From JAVBKV01 sp031553885 (GTDB lineage Bacteria; Bacteroidota; Bacteroidia; Bacteroidales; Azobacteroidaceae), in NCBI GenBank assembly GCA_031553885.1, contig JAVBKV010000001.1, positions 1 through 64,000 of the forward strand: 64,000 nt of DNA. Direction: 5' to 3'. This document shows, piece by piece, positions 1 through 8,783 of this stretch; position 1 is the first letter of the stretch; the number at the start of each line of letters is the position of its first letter. Position numbers and translations under genes: made by a program. Below the pieces are notes generated by a model. The model did not search any database. It worked only from the letters and a program-made list of their open reading frames with translations, and was not told where the DNA came from.

Positions 1-59
1 CTACAGCCTAAAGTATGCAAAAAAAGGGAGATAAAAGGAATGTAATAACCTGAAAACAG

Positions 60-115
60 AAATAGTCGAAAAAAAAGCATGAATGATGAATCTATTGCTC
101 TTTTTTCGACTATTT
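60..115 (-). terminator. Stem-loop downstream of tex
   Basis: Positions 60-78 and 97-115 are near-perfect reverse complements (19 bp, one mismatch) around an 18-base loop. On the minus strand the hairpin begins 28 bases after the tex stop, and its descending arm contains a run of eight T. This suits an intrinsic terminator for tex. The arms are T/A rich apart from the GC-containing core near GTCGA, so efficiency is uncertain. Confidence 0.55.
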
Positions 116-142
116 TATTGGTCTTTTAGCGAATTGGCCTTC

Positions 143-2266
143 TTAGTTCTTCATACTCAGTTGTATCCGTTTCCTCTCTTTGTCTACGCTCAGCACTTTG
201 ACCTGAACATGCTGGTGGATGGATACGACTTCCGTGGGGTCGGTGATGAAACGATTCGCCATTTCGGAAATGTGTACCAGGCCTTTTTCCTTGATGCCTA
301 TGTCGACAAAACATCCGAAGTTGGTGATGTTACTGACGATTCCGGGAAGCACTTGTCCTTCTTTCAGGTCCTCGATGGTACGCACGTTCGGATCGAACTC
401 AAAGACTTTGATTCCCTGGCGGGGATCACGACCGGGTTTCTCCAATTCTTCCAGGATATCCAATAAGGTCGGCATTCCGGTTTTTTCCGAAACGTATTTT
501 TCTAATTTCAGTTTCTTTTTCAGGTCTTTCTGGCTGACCAGGTCCGAAACATTACAACTCAGGTCTTTCGCCATGGATTCTACCAGGTGGTAACTTTCCG
601 GGTGAACAGCTGAGTTATCCAACGGATTGGATGCATCTGGAATACGGAGGAATCCTGCGCATTGTTCGTATGCTTTTTCTCCTAACCGAGGGACCTTTAA
701 CAGATCCTTCCGGCTTTTAAAAGGTCCTTTCTGGGTACGGTAATCCACGATGTTTTGAGCCAGTGCGGGACCTAACCCGGAGATGTAGGTCAACAGGTGT
801 TTGCTGGCTGTATTGAGGTTAACACCCACCTGGTTGACACAGCTTTCGACCGTCTGGTCAAGGGATTGTTTGAGCTTCGATTGGTCTACATCGTGCTGGT
901 ATTGTCCTACTCCGATCGATTTGGGATCGATTTTGACCAATTCGGCAAGCGGGTCCATCAACCGGCGGCCGATGCTTATGGCTCCCCTGACTGTAACGTC
1001 GTATTCCGGAAACTCGTCCCGGGCCGTCTTGGATGCCGAATAAATCGAAGCTCCGTCTTCGCTGACTACAAATACTTGTATCTTTCTGTCGTAACGGAGG
1101 TTGGTGATGAAATGCTCAGTTTCCCGGCTGGCTGTCCCGTTCCCGATCGCAATGGCGTCAATGGCATAAGTGCTGACTAACGAGACTACTTTCATTCCGG
1201 CTTTACTTTTCTCGTTTTGAGGAGGATGTGGATAAATCGTTTCGTTGTGTAGCAACGTTCCCTGAGCATCCAGGCAGACTAACTTACAGCCGGTACGGTA
1301 TCCCGGATCGACTCCCAATACTCGTTTTTGCCCGAGGGGAGGAGAGAGGAGTAACTGTTTGAGGTTCTCTGCGAAAACCTTAATGGCCTGGTCATCCGCC
1401 TTATCTTTGGAGATTCCGGCAAATTCCGTTTCGATGGAAGATTTCAGCAGGCGTTTGAAACTGTCTTTGACAGCGGTTTCCACTTGTCCGGAAGACTCTG
1501 TTCTTCCCTTGATGAATCGTCGGTTGAGTGCATCCAGGCAATGTTCTTCGTCCGGAGAAATGGAAACCCTTAAGGCTCCCTCTGCTTCTCCCCGGCGCAT
1601 GGCCAGCAGGCGGTGCGAGGAACAACGGGAAAGCGGTTCGCTGAAATCAAAATAATCCCGGTATTTGACACCTTCTTCTTCTTTTCCTTTGATGATTTTG
1701 GAGGTGATGATGGCTTCCCGTTGAAAAATATTCCGGATGGTATTCCGGGCCGATTCGTCTTCATTGACCCATTCGGCAATGATGTCCCGGGCGCCCTGTA
1801 AAGCATCTTCTGCATTTTTTACCTCTTCGTTGACAAATTCCAGCGCTTTTCCGGTTACATCCCGTTCGTTTTGAGCCATCAGTACCTTGGCCAACGGTTC
1901 CAACCCTTTTTTACGGGCGATCTCAGCTTTGGTCTGGCGTTTGGGCTTATAGGGCAGGTAAATATCTTCCAGTTCGGTACTGTCCCAGCAGTTTTCAATG
2001 CGTTTTTTCAGTTCCGGAGTCAGTTTTTCCTGCTCCTCGATCGAATGGAGTATGGTCTCTTTGCGTTTATTCAGTTCGCAGAGTTTTTCGTACTGTTGCT
2101 TGATATCACTGACGGCGACTTCATCTAATCCTCCGGTCACTTCTTTCCGGTACCGGCTGATGAAGGGAATGGTAGCTCCGTCATCCAGGAGATCGATGGT
2201 TTTACTGATTTGTCTTTCCGGGATGGAAAGTGCCCGGGAGATGATTCCCGCATAGATCATTTGCAT
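143..2266 (-). CDS. tex: Tex family S1 RNA-binding transcription accessory protein
   Basis: This 707-residue protein matches Tex (YhgF) along its whole length. It has a helical N-terminal region, a YqgF/RNase H-like domain beginning near residue 314 at VLGVDPGYRTGCK, helix-hairpin-helix motifs around residues 480-560 (TYISGLGPALAQNIVDYR is typical), and a C-terminal S1 domain from about residue 632 (GIVSNITNFGCFVDIG). Tex proteins bind nucleic acid and affect transcription in the cytoplasm; their exact role is poorly defined. Length is close to that of other Bacteroidetes Tex proteins and somewhat shorter than the E. coli form. Two ATG codons lie six bases apart at the start (2266 and 2260); the outer one is used here. 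The gene is monocistronic, with a hairpin downstream and a likely promoter upstream. Confidence 0.95.
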   Translation of the reverse strand: MQMIYAGIISRALSIPERQISKTIDLLDDGATIPFISRYRKEVTGGLDEVAVSDIKQQYEKLCELNKRKETILHSIEEQEKLTPELKKRIENCWDSTELEDIYLPYKPKRQTKAEIARKKGLEPLAKVLMAQNERDVTGKALEFVNEEVKNAEDALQGARDIIAEWVNEDESARNTIRNIFQREAIITSKIIKGKEEEGVKYRDYFDFSEPLSRCSSHRLLAMRRGEAEGALRVSISPDEEHCLDALNRRFIKGRTESSGQVETAVKDSFKRLLKSSIETEFAGISKDKADDQAIKVFAENLKQLLLSPPLGQKRVLGVDPGYRTGCKLVCLDAQGTLLHNETIYPHPPQNEKSKAGMKVVSLVSTYAIDAIAIGNGTASRETEHFITNLRYDRKIQVFVVSEDGASIYSASKTARDEFPEYDVTVRGAISIGRRLMDPLAELVKIDPKSIGVGQYQHDVDQSKLKQSLDQTVESCVNQVGVNLNTASKHLLTYISGLGPALAQNIVDYRTQKGPFKSRKDLLKVPRLGEKAYEQCAGFLRIPDASNPLDNSAVHPESYHLVESMAKDLSCNVSDLVSQKDLKKKLKLEKYVSEKTGMPTLLDILEELEKPGRDPRQGIKVFEFDPNVRTIEDLKEGQVLPGIVSNITNFGCFVDIGIKEKGLVHISEMANRFITDPTEVVSIHQHVQVKVLSVDKERKRIQLSMKN

Positions 2267-2323
2267 AATATTATTGTATCTTTGTTTTCTTTACGGCAAT
2301 GAAAATTTCGGTTGGCCTGTTGA

Positions 2324-2331
2324 CAAAGGTA
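2324..2331 (-). promoter_or_regulatory. Possible -7 box for tex
   Basis: On the minus strand this reads TACCTTTG, a full match to the Bacteroidetes -7 consensus TAnnTTTG, about 58 bases before the tex start. No clear TTTG sits 19-21 bases upstream of it, so the call rests on the -7 box alone. Confidence 0.4.
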
Positions 2332-2439
2332 CGACAAGTTTATAAATTTTATTTTGGAAAACAGGAAAAATAGAATCCTGTGTATTAAATTTGCATTCCA
2401 AGGGGTTACTAATAAAAAATGAATATCGGATGTTGTACC

Positions 2440-2510
2440 CACAGCATGTTGGCGAAGCGGGCAAATTTGAATAACCGCGGGTGTAACCCGTGGAGTTAAG
2501 GAAGTCCGTG
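2440..2510 (+). repeat. Intergenic CGGGT hairpin repeat, copy 1
   Basis: Inside the 339-base gap between tex and the methionine sulfoxide reductase gene lies a hairpin with CCGCGGGT at 2475-2482, a GTA loop, and ACCCGTGG at 2486-2493. The bases before it (GCGAAGCGGGCAAAT, then ATAACC) align well with those before a second hairpin at 44990-45040, in the same orientation. It therefore looks like a dispersed repeat rather than a gene-specific regulator. I see no gene elsewhere in the gap. Confidence 0.7.
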
Positions 2511-2605
2511 CTCAAACCCGTTGAATCCCTTCAGGATACAGTTATGCTGAACATCTGATAATCATTGAATAAAATTAAAAAGAATGAACTCAAAATGAAA
2601 AAAAT

Positions 2606-3079
2606 ATGGCGGAAAATTTAATCGTTTTGGATGATAATTATTCTAAAAAAGAAAAATACGAAAATATTCTTCCTCAGATTGAAGCGTTGGTTGCAGGAGA
2701 ACCCGACCGGATCGCCAATATGGCGAATGTTTCGGCAGCCTTGAAACAAGCCCTGGGCTTATTCTGGGTCGGTTTTTATCTTGTCAAAGGCGACGAATTG
2801 GTACTGGGTCCTTTTCAGGGTCCGGTAGCCTGTACGCGTATCCGTTACGGGAAGGGGGTCTGCGGAACAGCCTGGAAGGAACAACGTACCCTGGTGGTTC
2901 CGGATGTGGAACAGTTTCCCGGACACATTGCTTGTAACAGTGAATCGAAGTCTGAAATTGTTGTTCCGGTCCGGAAAGGCGATGAAGTGATCGGCGTCCT
3001 GGATATCGATAGTGATCGCCTGGGTGATATGGATGAAACGGATGCTTTTTATTTGAATGAGATTGTTAAATTATTGTAA
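2606..3079 (+). CDS. msrC: Free methionine-(R)-sulfoxide reductase (GAF domain)
   Basis: A 157-residue cytoplasmic single-GAF protein of the fRMsr family, which reduces free (not protein-bound) methionine-R-sulfoxide with thioredoxin. The three family cysteines are present at residues 76 (GPVACTRI), 86 (GKGVCGTAW) and 110 (HIACNSES), with the usual 10- and 24-residue spacing. The substrate-pocket signatures LFWVGFYLV and GVLDIDSD are also visible. Length is normal for the family. The start codon follows an A-rich leader without a Shine-Dalgarno sequence, which is common in this phylum. The gene stands alone between tex and the Hdr operon. An alternative is an unspecialised GAF sensor, but the cysteine set makes the enzyme assignment strong. 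Confidence 0.93.
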   Translation: MAENLIVLDDNYSKKEKYENILPQIEALVAGEPDRIANMANVSAALKQALGLFWVGFYLVKGDELVLGPFQGPVACTRIRYGKGVCGTAWKEQRTLVVPDVEQFPGHIACNSESKSEIVVPVRKGDEVIGVLDIDSDRLGDMDETDAFYLNEIVKLL

Positions 3080-3217
3080 AAAAATAACTTTTATCTTTAC
3101 GTGTACGCACACGGCATGCTTGATGAATAGAGCAATTAGCTTGTTTGGAGCGTTGCCTTTTTGATTTTGAAGAGAAATTTAACAACGCGAAGGATTAGGA
3201 ATATTGAATATTATCAT

Positions 3218-3225
3218 TACATTTG
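3218..3225 (+). promoter_or_regulatory. Possible -7 box for the hdr-flx operon
   Basis: TACATTTG matches TAnnTTTG and lies about 145 bases before the hdrC start, in the 291-base gap after the reductase gene. The -33 element is not clear. The same gap holds an inverted repeat, AATTGGA at 3320-3326 and TCCAATT at 3339-3345, 25-50 bases before hdrC, which could be an operator. Nothing else is evident in the gap. Confidence 0.35.
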
Positions 3226-3370
3226 CTGCTGTTAAAGTCAATACCCTGAAAAAATCTGCGAAAAAATATGTTAACTTCTCCCCCTCGTTCAACTCTTGGA
3301 TTGTATTGACAGAATAATTAATTGGAAGTAAATAATTATCCAATTTCTTCGAATTTATGCATGGTATTTT

Positions 3371-3928
3371 ATGAAGGATGAAAGAAAAACACTCAGTAAA
3401 AAAATTTCCGCAGAAACCGGTATAAACAGTGCCCGCTGCTATCAGTGCGGAAAATGTTCGGCCGGTTGTCCGTTGGCTAATGATATGGATATTACCTCGA
3501 GTGCAATTATGCGGATGTTGCAGGTAGAGGAACCGGAAACGGATGAAACCGTCCTCCGTTCACAGGCTATCTGGCTCTGTGCTTCCTGCGAAATGTGTAT
3601 TTCCCGCTGCCCGATGCAGATCGATATTCCTAAAATCATGGATAACCTGCGGCAGGAATCGGTTGCCCGTAAGATGGAAAATCCGTTGGCCGGGCAAACT
3701 GTCGTCGCTTTCCACCGGTCTTTTCTGGATATGGTCCGGACTACCGGTAAATCTTATGAGATAGGATTGGTTGTCGACTATAAGCTGAGAAGTAAGAAAT
3801 TTTTCCAGGATCTGATCCTTGCTCCTAAAATGTTCTTCAAAGGAAAACTTCCCATTGTTCCGGAAACCGTGAAAGATAAGGCCGGGGTCCGGAAAATATT
3901 CACCAACAGCTCAAAGAAACAAGGATGA
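3371..3928 (+). CDS. hdrC: Heterodisulfide reductase subunit C-like iron-sulfur protein
   Basis: A 185-residue soluble ferredoxin-like protein carrying two [4Fe-4S] motifs: C23-C26-C29-C33 (CYQCGKCSAGCP) and C70-C73-C76-C80 (CASCEMCISRCP). This is the HdrC arrangement; HdrC relays electrons from HdrA to the CCG-domain subunit HdrB. It is the first gene of an operon and overlaps hdrB by four bases (ATGA), which suggests translational coupling. The C-terminal 90 residues are basic and lack a membrane segment, so this is the cytoplasmic HdrABC type rather than the membrane HdrDE type. The true acceptor in a non-methanogen is unknown. Confidence 0.9.
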   Translation: MKDERKTLSKKISAETGINSARCYQCGKCSAGCPLANDMDITSSAIMRMLQVEEPETDETVLRSQAIWLCASCEMCISRCPMQIDIPKIMDNLRQESVARKMENPLAGQTVVAFHRSFLDMVRTTGKSYEIGLVVDYKLRSKKFFQDLILAPKMFFKGKLPIVPETVKDKAGVRKIFTNSSKKQG

Positions 3929-4848
3929 AAAAAACAATAGGATATTATCCGGGTTGCTCGCTGGATGGGACTGCCCGGGAGTATAACGAGTCGGTGGAAT
4001 CGCTGGCACGGGTGTTTGAAATCGAACTGAAGCAGGTGCCCGACTGGAATTGCTGCGGAGCTACGGCTGCACATAACCTCAACAAAACATTATCGTTGGC
4101 TCTTCCGGCACGCATTCTGGCAAATGCTCAACGGGCAGGAATGACGGATGTTGTGGTTCCCTGTGCAGCTTGCTATAACCGGTTGACGGTTACCCAGCAT
4201 GAGTTGTTTGCCGATGAGGCTTTGAAACGGGAAGTGGAAAAAACAATGGAAATGACTTTGGATGCTCCGGTCCGGATATTGAATGTGATTCAATTCATCC
4301 GGGAATACATACAACCCGAGCTCGCTCAGCGCATGCAGCGTTCATTCAATAAAAAAGTGGCTTGTTATTACGGTTGCTTGCTGGTTCGTCCGCACGATGT
4401 ACTGCAATTCGACCGGCAGGAAGATCCGCAGAGCATGGACGAGGTGATGAAGCTCCTGAATGCGGAACCTCTGGACTGGCCGTTCAAAACCGAATGTTGC
4501 GGAGCTTCATTGTCGATCAGTCGTACGGATCTGGTTGCCAAACTTTCCGGAAAAATAGTGAAAGAGGCTGTGGAAAGGGGAGCTGAAGCGATTATTGTAG
4601 CTTGCCCGATGTGCCATTCCAACCTGGATATGCGTCGCTCGGCGATCAACCAGCATTGGAAAAACCGATACGATATTCCTGTCCTTTATATTACGCAGGC
4701 AATTGGTCTGGCTTGTGGTTTAGATGATGTGAAAACCGGAACCCGCCGCCATCTGGTACAGGTGGATTGGAAAAACCTGACGGAGTTGAGGCAGGCAGAA
4801 CAGGCTCCGAAGCAAGAAGTTGAACTGATAACAACAGAAGGAAATTGA
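3925..4848 (+). CDS. hdrB: Heterodisulfide reductase subunit B-like CCG-domain protein
   Basis: A 307-residue protein with two complete cysteine-rich CCG domains: C11, C43-C44, C80, C83 in the first and C147/C151, C191-C192, C227, C230 in the second. In methanogen HdrB these bind the two non-cubane [4Fe-4S] clusters that cleave CoM-S-S-CoB. Both sets are intact here, so a disulfide-type or related acceptor site is plausible, although this organism should not contain coenzymes M and B. The gene overlaps hdrC by four bases and is separated from hdrA by one base. Length matches HdrB. Confidence 0.92.
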   Translation: MKKTIGYYPGCSLDGTAREYNESVESLARVFEIELKQVPDWNCCGATAAHNLNKTLSLALPARILANAQRAGMTDVVVPCAACYNRLTVTQHELFADEALKREVEKTMEMTLDAPVRILNVIQFIREYIQPELAQRMQRSFNKKVACYYGCLLVRPHDVLQFDRQEDPQSMDEVMKLLNAEPLDWPFKTECCGASLSISRTDLVAKLSGKIVKEAVERGAEAIIVACPMCHSNLDMRRSAINQHWKNRYDIPVLYITQAIGLACGLDDVKTGTRRHLVQVDWKNLTELRQAEQAPKQEVELITTEGN

Positions 4849-4849
4849 T

Positions 4850-6850
4850 ATGTCACGTATAGGAGTCTTTATTTGTCACTGTGGTGAAAATATATCTGCT
4901 ACCGTAGATTGTACAAAGGTTGCCGAACAGGCGGCCGATTTGTCGGGAGTCGTGTATAGCACGGATTATAAATACATGTGTTCGGATCCCGGGCAAACGA
5001 AAATCAAGGAAGCAATCAAAGAACATAACCTGACTGGGGTTGTCGTTTCCGCTTGCTCGCCGCGGATGCATGAACCTACGTTTCGTAAAGCCTGTGCGGA
5101 AGCCGGACTGAATCCTTACCTCTGTGAAATGGCCAATATCCGGGAGCATTGTTCCTGGGTGCATGAAAAAGGGGAAGCGACTACACAAAAAGCGTTGGAT
5201 CTGGTTCGTACACTGGTTCAGAAAGTAAAGAATAATCACCCCTTAGATCCGATCCGGGTGCCGGTCAGCAAAACGGCTGTAGTCATCGGAGGGGGAGTGG
5301 CTGGAATCCAGGCTTCGTTAGATATTGCCAATGCCGGTCATCAGGTGATTCTGGTGGAACGGGAACCTTCGATCGGCGGACACATGTCGCAACTTTCCGA
5401 AACCTTCCCCACGCTGGACTGTTCGCAATGTATCCTGACGCCCCGGATGGTGGAAGTCGCCCAGCATCCGAACATAACCCTGCATACCTATTCCGAAGTG
5501 GAAAGTATGGACGGTTTTATCGGTAATTTTAATATCCGGATCCGTAAGAAAGCCAAAAGTGTCAATGAAAAATTATGTACTGGTTGCGGTTTATGTACGA
5601 CCAAATGTCCTACTAAGAAGATTCCAAGTGAATTTGAGCAGGGGTTGAGTACGCGTACTGCCATTTATGTGCCATTTCCGCAGGCGGTTCCCAATAAACC
5701 GGTGATCGACCGGGCTAACTGCCGTTTTTATCAAACCGGTAAATGCAAAGTGTGTCAGAAACTTTGTCCCACAGGGGCCATTGATTTTGATCAGGAGGAT
5801 GAAATTATCGAAGTAAAAGCCGGAGCGCTGGTATTGGCCACTGGTTTTGAAGTAAAAAATGCCGATTTCTTCCCGGAATACGGTTACGGCAAATACAAAG
5901 ATGTAATCAACGGCTTGCAGTTCGAGCGTCTGGCTTCAGCTTCAGGACCCACTCAGGGCGAAATACGCCGTCCTTCCGACGGAAAAGTACCGGAAAAAGT
6001 GGTTTTTCTTGCCTGTGCAGGATCTCGTGATGCAGCGAAGGGAATTCCGTACTGCTCTAAAATCTGTTGCATGTACACGGCCAAGCATGCCATGTTGTAC
6101 AAACACAAAGTGCATGAGGGAACTCCTTATGTTTTTTATATGGACATCCGGGCAGCCGGAAAAAATTACGATGAATTTACCCGCCGGGCCATTGAAGAAG
6201 ACGGAGCCAAATACATCCGCGGACGTGTTTCCACGATTTATGAGAAAAACGGCAAACTGATCGTAAAAGGAGCGGATACCCTGTTGGGCGGCAAACCGGT
6301 CGAAATCGAGGCGGATATGGTAGTATTAGCTTCTGCGGCTGTTTCTTCCGAAGGATCCGAAGCCTTGGCTCAGAAACTGCACGTTTCTTACGATCCTTAT
6401 AAATTCTTTGCTGAAGCGCATCCGAAACTAAAACCGGTGGAAACCAATACGGCCGGAATTTTCTTAGCAGGAGCCTGTCAGGCACCGAAAGACATTCCCG
6501 AATCAGTGGCTGCCGCTTCCGGAGCTGCTGCTAAGGTTATTGGTCTGTTTTCAAACAGTGAACTGACCCGGGAGCCGGTAGTGGCGAAAGTCAACCGGAT
6601 GCCGCCGCCTGTTTTCTCTACTTGTATGGGTTGCGAATTATGCGTACAGATTTGTCCTTACCAGGCCATTGATACCGAAGAGTTGAAAAACAGGAATGGA
6701 GACGTTGTCAAAAAGATTGCCAGGATTAACCCGGGGCTTTGCCAGGGGTGCGGAACCTGTGTCGCTTTTTGCCGTTCCAAATCCATCGACCTGGAAGGAT
6801 ATTCCAATAAGCAGGTTTATGAGGAAGTCGTCGCTTTATTGAACGAATAA
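4850..6850 (+). CDS. hdrA: Heterodisulfide reductase subunit A-like FAD iron-sulfur protein
   Basis: This 666-residue protein has the HdrA layout. The N-terminal domain begins with FICHCGENI. A Rossmann FAD site lies near residue 143 (GGGVAGIQA). An HdrA cysteine cluster region follows (TLDCSQCILTPRM), then ferredoxin motifs near 243 (CTGCGLCTTKCP) and 289-305 (a spaced C-C-C-CP set), and two C-terminal motifs near 591 (CMGCELCVQICP) and 630 (CQGCGTCVAFC). HdrA is the flavin subunit at which electron bifurcation takes place in characterised complexes. Its neighbours supply the disulfide-type branch (HdrBC) and the NADH branch (Flx proteins). Whether ferredoxin is the low-potential acceptor here is inferred from the family. 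Confidence 0.93.
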   Translation: MSRIGVFICHCGENISATVDCTKVAEQAADLSGVVYSTDYKYMCSDPGQTKIKEAIKEHNLTGVVVSACSPRMHEPTFRKACAEAGLNPYLCEMANIREHCSWVHEKGEATTQKALDLVRTLVQKVKNNHPLDPIRVPVSKTAVVIGGGVAGIQASLDIANAGHQVILVEREPSIGGHMSQLSETFPTLDCSQCILTPRMVEVAQHPNITLHTYSEVESMDGFIGNFNIRIRKKAKSVNEKLCTGCGLCTTKCPTKKIPSEFEQGLSTRTAIYVPFPQAVPNKPVIDRANCRFYQTGKCKVCQKLCPTGAIDFDQEDEIIEVKAGALVLATGFEVKNADFFPEYGYGKYKDVINGLQFERLASASGPTQGEIRRPSDGKVPEKVVFLACAGSRDAAKGIPYCSKICCMYTAKHAMLYKHKVHEGTPYVFYMDIRAAGKNYDEFTRRAIEEDGAKYIRGRVSTIYEKNGKLIVKGADTLLGGKPVEIEADMVVLASAAVSSEGSEALAQKLHVSYDPYKFFAEAHPKLKPVETNTAGIFLAGACQAPKDIPESVAAASGAAAKVIGLFSNSELTREPVVAKVNRMPPPVFSTCMGCELCVQICPYQAIDTEELKNRNGDVVKKIARINPGLCQGCGTCVAFCRSKSIDLEGYSNKQVYEEVVALLNE

Positions 6851-6857
6851 ATAAAAA

Positions 6858-8342
6858 ATGAAAATACCTCTGTTTTTTTGCTTTTTGCTCTTTGCAATGC
6901 CGTTTTTAGGGTATACCTGCGGGGCTTCCGGTTCGGATAGTACGCCGGAAGACGAAGTGTATCTGTTGGACTCTGCAATTACCGCAACAGATATTTATTA
7001 CCATATCAGCATACTGGCTTCCGACTCATTGGAAGGCCGGGATGCAGGAAGTAGGGGAGAGTTTGAAGCCGGAAATTACATTCAGAAACAGTTTGAATAT
7101 GTTGGATTGAAAGCGTTCTCCAACAACTATTTTCAACCTTTTTCCTTTTTCTCCCGGGGAAAGAATCCCGGATCAACCCTTTCTTTCGGAGATTTTCAAG
7201 GAATAAACGGAATTTTTCAAGGAATAAACGAAGAGGATTTTTACGCAATAGGATCGTTGGATTCTACAAAAACATTCGCCGGAGAAGTCGTTTTTGTTGA
7301 TTTTGGATTCCAGTATGCATTGCCTCAGGCCGTGTACGATAAGGAAGATATCAATAATAAATGGTTGTTGATGTTCACGAGGGAAAAGGATGCTCCGGGA
7401 ATGCCCAAGATGAGCCGGCCTTTACTTTTCAGGATGAAAGATGCGATGAAAAAAGGAGCCGGAGGAGTATTACTCGTCGATCTCATTGATGAACCCCGTA
7501 CTTCCTACTTTGAGTCTTATACAGATGGAAGATTTTCCATACCGATAATAAAAGTGTCGGGAAAAGTGGCCGATAATTTATTTCGGCATGTAAATCTGAC
7601 TAAGGAAGATGTTGCAAAAAAACTGGAAAATAATCCCGGTAAATGTGTGATTCCTATTCCGGTGGAAGTTACGGCTTCTATCCGGGTGGATTCATTGATT
7701 TCCCGTAATGTGGTCGCTTTTCTGGAAGGAAAAGATCCTGTCCTGAAAGATGAATATATCGTATTGGGAGCCCATTACGACCATCTGGGTAAACGGAATG
7801 TTTTTCCCGGAGAAAGTAATGCCCAGGTCTATTATGGTGCCGATGACAACGCTTCCGGAACGGCAGGTTTGTTGGAAATAGCACAGCGCCTGAGTTTTGA
7901 AAAAGATCTGAAAAGAAGCGTTATTTTTGTTGCTTTCGGGGCTGAAGAACAGGGATTGCTCGGGTCTTATTTTTTTGTCGATCATTTGCCGGTTCCCCGT
8001 GAAAAAATAGCGCTTATGGTGAACATGGATATGATTGGACGAATGAATCCGGAAAACAAAATCTCTGTGAATGCGATTGATCCAAAAGATACGGCTAACG
8101 TGGTTTTGAAAAAACTAGTTACGCAATTCCCGGAGTTAAAACTGATGTTTCCATCGCGGGTCGAAAATAATACCGACCATTTTCCATTTTATGAACAAAA
8201 TATTCCGGTGGTTTCTTTTACAACCGGTCTTCATCCCGATTATCACAGTCCCAGGGACACGGTCGGAGCAATCAATTGTGAAGGGGAAAAGCGGGCATTG
8301 GATCTGATTTATGAATTGGTGAAAACAAAAATTAATAACTAA
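6858..8342 (+). CDS. M28 family zinc aminopeptidase-like protein, exported
   Basis: A 494-residue protein with an N-terminal hydrophobic signal (residues 1-20, followed by TCGASG, so possibly a lipoprotein). A PA-like insert region precedes a C-terminal M28 peptidase domain. Zinc ligands are visible: His in GAHYDHLG (about 304), Asp in ADDNASG (about 328), the Glu-Glu pair in GAEEQGLLG (about 363), Asp in NMDMIG (about 392) and His in PDYHSP (about 460). Function is probably aminopeptidase or carboxypeptidase in the periplasm or on the outer membrane. It is oddly placed, seven bases after hdrA and three bases before flxD, inside a cytoplasmic redox operon. A short direct duplication (FQGINGIF/FQGINEED) occurs near residues 114-125. 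Confidence 0.88.
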   Translation: MKIPLFFCFLLFAMPFLGYTCGASGSDSTPEDEVYLLDSAITATDIYYHISILASDSLEGRDAGSRGEFEAGNYIQKQFEYVGLKAFSNNYFQPFSFFSRGKNPGSTLSFGDFQGINGIFQGINEEDFYAIGSLDSTKTFAGEVVFVDFGFQYALPQAVYDKEDINNKWLLMFTREKDAPGMPKMSRPLLFRMKDAMKKGAGGVLLVDLIDEPRTSYFESYTDGRFSIPIIKVSGKVADNLFRHVNLTKEDVAKKLENNPGKCVIPIPVEVTASIRVDSLISRNVVAFLEGKDPVLKDEYIVLGAHYDHLGKRNVFPGESNAQVYYGADDNASGTAGLLEIAQRLSFEKDLKRSVIFVAFGAEEQGLLGSYFFVDHLPVPREKIALMVNMDMIGRMNPENKISVNAIDPKDTANVVLKKLVTQFPELKLMFPSRVENNTDHFPFYEQNIPVVSFTTGLHPDYHSPRDTVGAINCEGEKRALDLIYELVKTKINN

Positions 8343-8345
8343 GAT

Positions 8346-8783
8346 ATGGAATTCGAACCGAAAATAGTTGCATTTGTCTGTAACTGGTGTACATACGCCG
8401 GGGCCGATCTGACGGGAACAAGCCGGATCAAGTATGCTTCCAATGTGAAGATTATCCGATTTCCGTGTACCGGACGCATTGATTTCATGCTGCTTTTGAA
8501 GGCATTTTCCAATGGGGCTGACGGTGTGATCGTGTCGGGGTGTCATCCGAACGATTGTCATTATACTTCCGGGAATTTTCATGCTCGCCGCCGTTGGACG
8601 GTTTTTCGTTCTCTGCTGGATTTTATGGGAGTTGATGTCAACCGGATCACTTTTACCTGGGTGTCGGCAGCCGAAGGAGCCAAATGGGCGGAGGTCGTCA
8701 ATTCAACGGTGGCTAAAGTCCGGGAATTGGGCCCTTACGAAGCGTACAAAGAATTGTCTAACGAAGTATGGGAGGATCAGTGA
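8346..8783 (+). CDS. flxD: MvhD/FlxD-like [2Fe-2S] electron-transfer subunit
   Basis: A 145-residue protein of the methyl-viologen-reducing hydrogenase delta-subunit family. It opens with the diagnostic FVCNWCTYAGADL motif and carries further cysteines in RFPCTGRID and SGCHPNDCHY. MvhD hands electrons from a dehydrogenase module to HdrA. No hydrogenase large or small subunit is near, but an NAD(P)H-oxidising module follows, so the FlxD assignment (Flx-Hdr complexes) fits better than Mvh. Its TGA stop shares one base with the next start. Confidence 0.9.
   Translation: MEFEPKIVAFVCNWCTYAGADLTGTSRIKYASNVKIIRFPCTGRIDFMLLLKAFSNGADGVIVSGCHPNDCHYTSGNFHARRRWTVFRSLLDFMGVDVNRITFTWVSAAEGAKWAEVVNSTVAKVRELGPYEAYKELSNEVWEDQ

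Noticed and set aside
83..466. Plus-strand open frame opposite tex
   Set aside because: It is antisense to the conserved S1 domain of tex and its product has no recognisable features.
2277..2284. TATCTTTG as a plus-strand promoter for the methionine sulfoxide reductase gene
   Set aside because: The nearest TTTG is only 13 bases upstream and the gene is more than 300 bases away.
8768..8782. Upstream ATG as start of the FlxC-like gene
   Set aside because: The ATG at 8783 has GGAGG at a good distance and overlaps the flxD stop as TGATG; the upstream ATG would add only MGGSV and has no such support.
8346..8783. Hydrogenase-linked MvhD assignment
   Set aside because: No NiFe hydrogenase subunits occur in the window; the adjacent NAD(P)H/FAD subunit supports FlxD.
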